Source: Pseudomonadota bacterium
Lineage (GTDB): Bacteria > Pseudomonadota > Alphaproteobacteria > Rhizobiales > Hyphomicrobiaceae
Direction: 5' to 3'
Assembly (NCBI GenBank): GCA_023426855.1
Contig: JAEZBU010000361.1
Span: forward strand, 1-17,089
DNA: 17,089 nt
Shown here: one piece after another, positions 8,089 through 13,604 of the stretch
Layout: each line of letters starts with the position of its first letter
Numbering within the stretch: the stretch's first letter is position 1
Position numbers and translations under genes: made by a program
The notes under the pieces: model-generated
Databases searched by the model: none
What the model was told of the DNA's origin: nothing
Seen by the model: the letters and a program-made list of their open reading frames with translations, nothing else

Positions 8089-8331
8089 GTTGTCCTCTTA
8101 ACCAGGTATGCCTGTACGGCCTCAAACGAGTCCCCAGCGCGACATATCGTAAGCAATCGTGAGCCGTTCAATCGTTTTGACAAGTTCGCGAGGACAAGAA
8201 TTTCAAAATTCACCACGGGTTGCATATAGCTTTCGTTGCCCGAGCAGCACCCATTAGGCACCCAACCCGGTGCGTCCTATAGTGTGGCGAGCGAGATCGC
8301 CCCTCGTTGCTGCGGTGCAGAGACCCAACCC
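8089..8331. promoter_or_regulatory. Divergent promoter region between the TelA-like operon and trmO
   Basis: This 243-bp spacer separates the divergent genes. On the plus strand a perfect TTGACA occurs at 8177-8182, but the hexamer 17 bases further (ATTTCA) is a poor -10. On the minus strand TTGAAC (8165-8170) followed after 17 bases by GATATG is a weak candidate for the operon. No operator-like palindrome or riboswitch fold was recognised. Confidence 0.3.
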
Positions 8332-8841
8332 ATGCCTGATGTTAACCAATCCCATAGCAGTCCGGACGCCACCCGCGCAGGCGAGCTGGAAGTGCCCCTG
8401 CCTGACCGCACCGATGCGCACCTGGTCTTCATCGGGCGCATCCGTACGCCGTTTCTCACCCGCGATGATTGTCCGCGCCAAGGGCGCCCGGATGGCCCGG
8501 TATGCCGCATCGAGATCCATGAGCCTTGGCGACCGGCCCTCAAAGGGCTTGAGCAATACAAGGCGATCGAAGTCATCTATTGGCTGCATCAGGCGCGGCG
8601 CGATCTCGTCCAGCAAAGTCCGAAATCGGACGGCAACGTGACCGGCACGTTCGCACTACGCTCACCGCTACGGCCCAATCCGATCGCGGTTTCTCTGGTC
8701 TCGCTGGTTGCAGTGGAGCCGGATGGCTTGCTGGTGCGCGGGCTCGATTGCCTGGATGGCACACCGCTGGTCGATATCAAACCGGATCGCTGCGCTTACT
8801 CACCGGCCGCCCCGCTGCGCGCCGGCAAGCAGGCGCCGTAA
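8332..8841 (+). CDS. trmO: tRNA (N6-threonylcarbamoyladenosine-37 N6)-methyltransferase TrmO (TsaA/YaeB family)
   Basis: From the ATG at 8332 the product is 169 residues. It shows LVFIGRIRTPF at 31-41, EIHEPWRPALKGLEQY at 61-76 and the family signature GTFALRSPLRPNPIAVS at 105-121, followed by LDGTPLVDIKPD at 141-152. TrmO is a beta-barrel, SAM-dependent enzyme that methylates t6A37 to m6t6A37 in threonine tRNA and fine-tunes decoding. The frame extends upstream to a TTG at 8236, but that extension has no family resemblance, and 8332 gives a normal length for a stand-alone domain; the ribosome site (GCAGAGA) is weak. The gene stands alone between a divergent operon and the convergent hmuV, whose stop is only 15 bp away. 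No functional link to the haem genes is evident. Confidence 0.93.
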   Translation: MPDVNQSHSSPDATRAGELEVPLPDRTDAHLVFIGRIRTPFLTRDDCPRQGRPDGPVCRIEIHEPWRPALKGLEQYKAIEVIYWLHQARRDLVQQSPKSDGNVTGTFALRSPLRPNPIAVSLVSLVAVEPDGLLVRGLDCLDGTPLVDIKPDRCAYSPAAPLRAGKQAP

Positions 8842-8856
8842 CGCTCTGCCGCCAAA

Positions 8857-9660
8857 TCACTCCGGACCGATCGAGCAGGATTGCGGCAGCATAAACGGGA
8901 TGCCGTTCACCGGCGGCGTATTCATGCGCACACTGCAGCGGAACGCCTCGGACAGCAGTCGATCCGTCAGAACCTCGGCAGCCGGTCCGCTCGCCAGAGT
9001 CCGGCCGTCCGATAGCAGTTGGATCTGGTCCGCATAACCTGCCGCCAGATTGAGATCATGCAGCACAGCCAGCACCGCCCTGCCCTCAGCGGCCTGTCGG
9101 CGCAATTCCTGCAGGACGACGATCTGATGCGCGATATCGAGGCTCGATGTCGGTTCATCGACGAACAGCACCGACTCCTCCGGCGCGCTCCTGGCGGCCT
9201 CGAGCTGGCACAGTGCGCGCGCGATATGCACACGCTGGCGCTCACCGCCCGACAGATTGGTATAAACACGATCCGTCAGGTGGCTCAGGCCGAGACGTTC
9301 CAGCATCGTGATGGCGGACTGCCGTGCGGAACGGCTCGGCGGCTGCAAGCCGGGTACGGTAATGCCCAGCAGCACGACTTCCAGCACCGTGAACGGAAAC
9401 GCCAGCACTGAATGCTGCACGACGACCGCACGACGGCGCGCCAGCGCATCGGCCGACATCCCCGCGATATCCTGCCCTTCACAGGTGATCCGCCCCGACG
9501 TGGGCTTCAACTCGCCGGTCATCATCCGCAGCAGGGTGGATTTCCCGGCGCCATTCGGCCCGACGATCACCACCAGCCGGCCCGGTTTCAGGCCCAGCGT
9601 CACGTTGTCGATAAGCTTTCGCCCACCGACCACATAGGAAACCGCTTCGGCCTGCATCAT
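8857..9660 (-). CDS. hmuV: Haem ABC transporter ATP-binding protein HmuV
   Basis: This 267-residue ATPase starts at the ATG at 9660. It has Walker A GPNGAGKST (34-42), Q-loop Gln82, signature LSGGERQR (136-143), Walker B VLFVDEP (164-170, catalytic Glu169) and switch His201 in AVLHDLN. The family is FecE/BtuD-like, and the adjacent HmuT and HmuU mark it as the haem-import ATPase. It should work as a cytoplasmic homodimer on HmuU. Its ATG overlaps the hmuU stop (ATGA), indicating translational coupling. The same frame stays open to 10125, but that part lies antisense-free on top of hmuU in another frame and encodes Arg/His-rich nonsense, so it is not included. It is the last gene of the operon and converges on trmO. 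Confidence 0.96.
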   Translation of the reverse strand: MMQAEAVSYVVGGRKLIDNVTLGLKPGRLVVIVGPNGAGKSTLLRMMTGELKPTSGRITCEGQDIAGMSADALARRRAVVVQHSVLAFPFTVLEVVLLGITVPGLQPPSRSARQSAITMLERLGLSHLTDRVYTNLSGGERQRVHIARALCQLEAARSAPEESVLFVDEPTSSLDIAHQIVVLQELRRQAAEGRAVLAVLHDLNLAAGYADQIQLLSDGRTLASGPAAEVLTDRLLSEAFRCSVRMNTPPVNGIPFMLPQSCSIGPE

Positions 9661-10748
9661 GACGTAGACATCGCCTGCCCGCGTTTCACAACGAGATGCA
9701 GGAACACCGGAGCGCCGACGATGGCCATGATGATCCCAATCGGCAGTTCGGCGGGCGACACGATCACCCGCGCCACGATGTCGGCGACGATCACCAGTGC
9801 GGCGCCGATCAACGCCGAACCCGGCAGGACGACACGATGGTCGGGACCGGCGATCAGGCGCACCAGATGCGGCACCACGATGCCGACGAAGCCGATGATG
9901 CCGGCAACCGCGACCGCCGCACCGACAGCCGCAGCCGTGAGAAGAACGATGCGGATCTTGGCGCGTTCCAGATCGATGCCGAGGTGGAATGCTTCGGCTT
10001 CGCCCAGAAGCAACCCATTCAACGCGCGCACCATGCCGGGCAGCATGAGCGCCAGGACGACGGCGAAAGGCAGAACGCCCAATACTTTGCTCCAGCTCGA
10101 ACCACCCAGCGAGCCCATCGTCCAAAGCGTGAGGTCACGCAACTGCCGGTCGTCACTCACATAAGCGACAAGACCGCTCAGTGCGCCGGCAATCGCGGCC
10201 AGGGCGATGCCCGCCAGCAGCAGCGTGCCGACCGCCGTGGTGCCGTGTTTGCGCGCGACCAGCATAAGAATGAGCGTCGTAGACAGGCCGCCTGCGAATG
10301 CCGCGAGCGGCAGCGCATAAATGCCGAACAGCCAGACCAATGGCGCTGCAAAACCGCCGCTGAAGGCGATCATCACGACAGCGGCGAGCGCCGCTCCGGA
10401 TGACACGCCGATCAGGCCGGGATCGGCCAGCGGATTGCGAAACAGCCCCTGCATCAGCGCACCGGACGTCGCCAATGCTGCCCCGACAAACGCAGCAAGC
10501 AGCGTCCGCGGCAATCGCACCTCAAGAAGCACGAGCCGCGCCTGGATGTCCTCTGCGGACTGCGCCCCAAACAGCGCGGCCGATACAGCCCGCGGCAACG
10601 ATGAAAGCGTCAGCCCGGTCGGACCAATGGTCAGCGACGCTGTGAACACGACCACGAGTACGGCCGCGCTCACGTAGATCAATCGACGCGCCACGGATTC
10701 CCGGGTCGTGCCGAGCTGCGCAGTCGATGCAGGCAGTGTCGTTTGCAT
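9657..10748 (-). CDS. hmuU: Haem ABC transporter permease HmuU (FecCD family)
   Basis: The 363-residue product is a polytopic membrane protein with about ten predicted helices, as in BtuC/HmuU. Family landmarks include RLPRTLLAAFVGAALATSGA (from about residue 78), MQGLFRNPLADPGLIGVSSG, which is the classic FecCD motif, the cytoplasmic coupling region GEAEAFHLGIDLERAK, and GFVGIVVPHLVRLIAGPDHR near the C-terminus. It forms the transmembrane dimer through which haem passes from HmuT to the cytoplasm, powered by HmuV. I chose ATG 10748 over the TTG two codons upstream. It starts 18 bp after the hmuT stop and overlaps hmuV by 4 bp. The sequence looks intact. Confidence 0.96.
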   Translation of the reverse strand: MQTTLPASTAQLGTTRESVARRLIYVSAAVLVVVFTASLTIGPTGLTLSSLPRAVSAALFGAQSAEDIQARLVLLEVRLPRTLLAAFVGAALATSGALMQGLFRNPLADPGLIGVSSGAALAAVVMIAFSGGFAAPLVWLFGIYALPLAAFAGGLSTTLILMLVARKHGTTAVGTLLLAGIALAAIAGALSGLVAYVSDDRQLRDLTLWTMGSLGGSSWSKVLGVLPFAVVLALMLPGMVRALNGLLLGEAEAFHLGIDLERAKIRIVLLTAAAVGAAVAVAGIIGFVGIVVPHLVRLIAGPDHRVVLPGSALIGAALVIVADIVARVIVSPAELPIGIIMAIVGAPVFLHLVVKRGQAMSTS

Positions 10749-10766
10749 CGCCAAGGTGTTGCTGCC

Positions 10767-11663
10767 TTACTTGGCGAGATCGGGGTAAAACTGTTCCATC
10801 AACTCCTTGGCCGCGTCCGGAGTTCGCGGACCGAATCCCAGCAGATACAGCGCATCCATCGTGATGATCTTGTTGTTTTTGCCCGCTGGCGTTGTTTGCA
10901 CGGCAGCCAGCGACGCGATCTGCTCGGCCACGTTGTCGACGCCAGGACGCTTCATCGTCACGATCACGTCCGGCGCCAGCTCGATCATGGCTTCGGAGCT
11001 GAGCGGCCGGTATCCGGTGATCTTCGACGCGACGTTTTCCGCACCCGACATCCGGATCATCAGGTCCGCTGTCGTGCCGGTGCCGGCGATCAAAGCCCGG
11101 CCATCCGTCACGCTCATGATGAAGATGACGCGCGCCGGCTTGGCGATCTTGGCACGCTGTGCGTCCACCGCATCGAATTTCGCAGAAACCGATTTCGCCA
11201 GCTCCTCAGCCTGGCTCTGTGCGCCGACAGCCTTGCCGACCAGCCGTATCTTGCTGATCAAGCTGTCGCGATTCTCATTCTCCGGCAGACTTACCAACGC
11301 AACAGGAGCACTCTTCAAGGCGGCCATGACTTCCGGGGGGCCGGCCTGCGCGGTTGCCAAAATCAGCGTGGCGCCGGTCGACAGCACACCTTCGGTCGAG
11401 AGCGCCCGCATGTAGCCGACATTGGTCTTGCGCATCGCCTCGGCTGGATAAAGGCTGGTGGCGTCGACGCCGACGATCTTGTCGCCGAGGCCCAGGGCGT
11501 AAAGGATCTCGGTCGTATCACCGCCTATGCTGAGGACACGGGAGGCGTCCTTGATATCTACGGTGCGGCCGCTCGAATCGACCACCTCTGCCGCAAGGGA
11601 AGGCTGCAGCAAACATGCCGCAGCCACTGCCGACATCGCGGCAAGTCCAAAAAGTCGCTTCAT
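10767..11663 (-). CDS. hmuT: Periplasmic haem-binding protein HmuT
   Basis: This 298-residue protein begins with a signal peptide (MKRLFGLAAMSAVAAACLLQ, likely cleavage near residue 24-25 after SLAA). The mature part is a two-lobed periplasmic binding protein of the TroA/BtuF fold: RVLSIGGDTTEILYALGLGD is followed by IVGVDATSLYPAEAM, a landmark of HmuT/ShuT proteins in which the Tyr is a plausible haem ligand. The second lobe includes ELAPDVIVTMKRPGVDNV. It should take haem released into the periplasm and deliver it to HmuU-HmuV. It is the first transporter gene after hemP, whose stop lies 26 bp upstream. The ribosome site is G-rich but weak. Confidence 0.95.
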   Translation of the reverse strand: MKRLFGLAAMSAVAAACLLQPSLAAEVVDSSGRTVDIKDASRVLSIGGDTTEILYALGLGDKIVGVDATSLYPAEAMRKTNVGYMRALSTEGVLSTGATLILATAQAGPPEVMAALKSAPVALVSLPENENRDSLISKIRLVGKAVGAQSQAEELAKSVSAKFDAVDAQRAKIAKPARVIFIMSVTDGRALIAGTGTTADLMIRMSGAENVASKITGYRPLSSEAMIELAPDVIVTMKRPGVDNVAEQIASLAAVQTTPAGKNNKIITMDALYLLGFGPRTPDAAKELMEQFYPDLAK

Positions 11664-11689
11664 AATCCGGCGCCCCGCCCTTGCATCAC

Positions 11690-11893
11690 TTACTTCGTTA
11701 GAATCAGTTTGCCGTTCGACGTGATGCGAAGCCGGTAGTCTTCGCCGTTGTGCTCGAGAATGGCCTGCCGCGTCCCGGCAAGCAGATCGGCAACACGCAA
11801 TCTGATCATGGTGGATTGCACCGATTCACCAGGTTTGGCGGACGCTGGACGAGAGGGCAGGTTGCGCGGGTCGTGGATCTTCATCATGTTCAT
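11690..11893 (-). CDS. hemP: Haemin uptake protein HemP / HmuP
   Basis: The C-terminal half carries the full HemP signature: LLAGTRQAILEHNGEDYRLR (37-56) and then ITSNGKLILTK (57-67), ending as family members do. I chose the ATG at 11893 (67 residues); an in-frame ATG at 11923 would give 77 residues and neither has a strong ribosome site. In Bradyrhizobium japonicum HmuP is needed, with Irr, to switch on the haem receptor gene, and in other proteobacteria HemP also promotes haem-receptor expression; it is a small regulator rather than a transporter. Here it heads the hmuTUV operon, directly downstream of the palindromic iron-box-like site. Confidence 0.92.
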   Translation of the reverse strand: MNMMKIHDPRNLPSRPASAKPGESVQSTMIRLRVADLLAGTRQAILEHNGEDYRLRITSNGKLILTK

Positions 11894-11977
11894 CGAACTG
11901 TCTCGCTGATGCTCTCTGCGCATGGTCGCGAAATGCGCTGAACTTGTGCGCGCGCATCGCGGCGTCGCATCGCTATG

Positions 11978-12004
11978 ATCATATTTCTTGACGTACAAAG
12001 TCAA
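11978..12004 (-). promoter_or_regulatory. Candidate promoter of hemP-hmuTUV
   Basis: On the minus strand TTGACT (11999-12004) and TATGAT (11978-11983) are separated by 15 bases. The hexamers are good but the spacing is short of the usual 17. The -35 lies inside the inverted repeat at 11985-12007, so a protein bound there would cover the promoter. The leader to hemP would be about 80 bases. Confidence 0.45.
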
Positions 12005-12007
12005 GAA
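11985..12007. promoter_or_regulatory. Iron-responsive operator candidate (TGA-N9-TCA palindrome)
   Basis: A perfect 8-bp inverted repeat, TTCTTGAC and GTCAAGAA around 7 bases, contains TGA-N9-TCA at 11989-12003. That is the core of the RirA/Iron-Rhodo-box reported for iron-regulated genes in Rhizobiales and Rhodobacterales. It lies in the 284-bp spacer between divergent hemP and the haem monooxygenase gene and overlaps a possible -35 on both strands (TTGACT minus; TTGACG at 11988-11993 plus), so one site could control both arms. Irr, Fur or another dimeric regulator are alternatives. Confidence 0.6.
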
Positions 12008-12177
12008 TGAATAGCGTGCAGCAAGCAAGGGCATGAGCACGCACCGCCCTGCCGGTCTTTAGTGCAGCGAGGATGCGCGGCAGCGCTTGCATAGGCATCA
12101 TCGGCTCGCCGTCAGCTTCAGACCAAGTGATAACGTTTGTGCGACGCAAGACCCCGACACCAGAAAGGACTGCCAGA

Positions 12178-12519
12178 ATGTATATCGCCATGAACCGCTT
12201 CAAAGTCGCCAAAGAGTCTGGTTCGGATTTCGAACGCCTTTGGCTGAGCAGAGACAGCCACCTGCACGAGCTCCCGGGATTCGTCGAATTCCAGCTACTG
12301 AAGGGGCCTGAGCGGGAAGACCACATCCTGTATTCGTCGCACACGGTCTGGGACTCGTACGACGACTTCGTGAACTGGACGAAGTCCGATCAATTCCGCA
12401 AAGCGCATTCCAATGCAGGCGGCAGCTCCATTCGCCCGCTCTATCTGGGACATCCCGAGTTCGAGGGCTTCCATGTTCTCCAGGATATCAAGGCTGCAGC
12501 ACCGCGCGCGGCTGAGTAA
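12178..12519 (+). CDS. IsdG-type haem-degrading monooxygenase (HmuQ/HmuD-like, ABM domain)
   Basis: This 113-residue protein is a single antibiotic-biosynthesis-monooxygenase (ferredoxin-like) domain. The three IsdG/IsdI catalytic residues appear at equivalent places: Asn6 (YIAMNRFKV), Trp67 (FVNWTKSDQF) and His77 (RKAHSNAGG). In the family this Asn-Trp-His set opens haem with oxygen and an electron donor and frees iron; Bradyrhizobium japonicum HmuQ and HmuD are such enzymes with biliverdin as product. AAGGA stands nine bases before the ATG at 12178, which fits better than the upstream ATG at 12073. It diverges from hemP-hmuTUV and is followed 61 bp later by hutX, consistent with intracellular use of imported haem. 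I do not assign a symbol because HmuQ and HmuD cannot be told apart here. Confidence 0.9.
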   Translation: MYIAMNRFKVAKESGSDFERLWLSRDSHLHELPGFVEFQLLKGPEREDHILYSSHTVWDSYDDFVNWTKSDQFRKAHSNAGGSSIRPLYLGHPEFEGFHVLQDIKAAAPRAAE

Positions 12520-12580
12520 CGGGCTACGGCGCACGTCTTTCCCGGAAGACGACGCCAACCAGCGGGGGACCGATTTCAAC

Positions 12581-13078
12581 ATGGCCACTCTTCAACAACT
12601 CTCCGAACGCCTCGCGAGCGATCCGGACGGCGTGCTCGAGCGGATCGCAGCCGAATACAAGGTGTCGACGTTCGAGGTCGTCAAAGCATTGCCGGCATCG
12701 CACAGGACCCTCGTACCGGGCAGCCGGTTCGAGACTCTCATGGACGAACTACGGTCCTGGGGCGAGATCCTGTTCATCGTGCATACGCCGGATATCGTGC
12801 TCGAGTGCGTCGGAATCATTCCGAAAGGCACGATCGGCCGGGGCTATTTCAACCTGCACGGTGACAGCCCGATCGGAGGACATATCCGCTTCGAGAACTG
12901 CACGGATATCGCGTTCGTATCGCGCCCGTTCATGGGCCGCGAGTCGCGCTCGATCCAGTTCTTCAACGCTGGCGGCGATGCAATGTTCAAGATCTTCGTG
13001 CGCCGCGACGCCGAGCGCAAGCTGCTGCCTGAGCAGGTTGCGCACTTCGACGCCCTGCAGAAGAAGCTTGCGGCTTGA
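12581..13078 (+). CDS. hutX: Haem utilisation cytosolic carrier HutX (ChuX/HutX family)
   Basis: From the ATG at 12581 the product is 165 residues, the usual length for HutX. Landmarks are the N-terminal helical part with LERIAAEYKVSTFEVVKALP, a central WGEILFIVHTPDIVLECVG strand region, GYFNLHGDSPIGGHIRFENC, and RESRSIQFFNAGGDAMFKIF, the most conserved block of the family. HutX/ChuX proteins form split-barrel dimers that bind haem in the cytoplasm and hand it to a haem-degrading enzyme or limit its toxicity. Here it lies 61 bp after the IsdG-like gene, probably in one transcript, which pairs carrier with degradase. The same frame stays open upstream into the previous gene, but the ATG at 12581, with GGGGGA about 11 bases before it, matches the family N-terminus. 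Confidence 0.94.
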   Translation: MATLQQLSERLASDPDGVLERIAAEYKVSTFEVVKALPASHRTLVPGSRFETLMDELRSWGEILFIVHTPDIVLECVGIIPKGTIGRGYFNLHGDSPIGGHIRFENCTDIAFVSRPFMGRESRSIQFFNAGGDAMFKIFVRRDAERKLLPEQVAHFDALQKKLAA

Positions 13079-13140
13079 GCGCCCGACCACATCCGACTTT
13101 TGGGTGATGCCGCGTTGCATCCTTACCCAATAAGGGCACA

Positions 13141-13164
13141 GTCCAGACGAAACGCCGTCTGGAC
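13141..13164. repeat. Perfect 9-bp hairpin in the hutX to small-protein gap
   Basis: GTCCAGACG and CGTCTGGAC enclose the six-base loop AAACGC, 62 bp after the hutX stop. The stem is GC-rich and perfect. No T-run follows on the plus strand, so it is not a standard intrinsic terminator; it may be a processed or Rho-linked 3' end, an mRNA stabiliser, or an operator for the gene at 13242. It sits in a 163-bp spacer with nothing else recognised. Confidence 0.55.
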
Positions 13165-13241
13165 AATGAACACATTTGCTCTCAGCGAGCGAATCGGTTC
13201 TGCATCACACTTGCGACCTCAAGCTCACAAGGAGGGCTGAA

Positions 13242-13538
13242 ATGGACATCGCCAGTATACTTGCTCAAGTCATCGGTGGTGGCGTAGGTGGCGCGGCCGG
13301 CGGAAAGTTAATCAAGGACTCCGACCTCGGATCGATGGGTAATCTCATCGTCGGAGCGCTCGGTGGTCTGGCCGGGAATACGGTGCTTGGCTCACTGCTC
13401 GGTTCCGTCACCGGCGCGGCAACGGGATCTGCGGATATCGCGGTTCTCGCCGGTCAGTTGGTTGGCGGCGGCGTTACGGGCCTGATCGTTCAGGTGGTTG
13501 TCGGATTGATCAAGAACAAACTGATTGGCGCGCGCTAA
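13242..13538 (+). CDS. Small glycine-zipper membrane protein (98 aa), unknown function
   Basis: An AGGAGGG ribosome site precedes the ATG at 13242 by about six bases, so this small gene is probably well translated. The product is rich in Gly, Ala, Val, Leu and Ile with zipper patterns: VIGGGVGGAAGGK (10-22), IVGALGGLAGN (36-46), LGSLLGSVTGAATG (49-62) and LAGQLVGGGVTG (69-80). The C-terminus (LIVQVVVGLIKNKLIGAR) is a likely membrane helix with a basic end. No cleavable signal or lipobox is seen. Similar Gly-rich small proteins are common, unnamed genes in Rhizobiales. It is a single-gene unit with its own terminator and no evident link to the haem genes. Confidence 0.85.
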   Translation: MDIASILAQVIGGGVGGAAGGKLIKDSDLGSMGNLIVGALGGLAGNTVLGSLLGSVTGAATGSADIAVLAGQLVGGGVTGLIVQVVVGLIKNKLIGAR

Positions 13539-13563
13539 GGCGTCGGCCATTCCGGGCTCCAAG

Positions 13564-13597
13564 GCCGGCAGCAGAGAGATCTGCTGTCGGCTTTTTG
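13564..13597 (+). terminator. Rho-independent terminator after the 98-aa gene
   Basis: A 12-bp stem (13564-13575 with 13580-13591, one G-U pair) with loop GAGA is followed directly by five T residues at 13592-13596. It lies 25 bp after the stop at 13538. The reverse strand lacks a T-run after the stem, so it serves the plus strand only and ends transcription just before the convergent RND gene. Confidence 0.92.
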
Positions 13598-13604
13598 TTT
13601 AAGT

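Noticed and set aside
6913..8229. 438-codon plus-strand frame opposite the TelA-like gene
   Set aside because: Antisense to a gene with a strong ribosome site and coherent protein; the translation has no recognisable features.
8236..8331. Upstream TTG start for trmO
   Set aside because: The added 32 residues do not resemble the family, no ribosome site precedes the TTG, and the ATG at 8332 gives a normal TrmO length.
9661..10125. N-terminal extension of hmuV, giving a 422-residue reading
   Set aside because: It overlaps hmuU in another frame on the same strand and encodes Arg/His-rich sequence without ABC features; the ATGA overlap at 9657-9660 gives the normal start.
12073..12177. Longer N-terminus for the haem monooxygenase
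   Set aside because: The AAGGA-preceded ATG at 12178 starts directly at the first beta strand with the catalytic Asn6; the extension would displace it by 35 unrelated residues.
11979..12344. 121-codon minus-strand frame crossing the haem control region
   Set aside because: It overlaps the operator and the start of the monooxygenase gene antisense, with no ribosome site or recognisable product.
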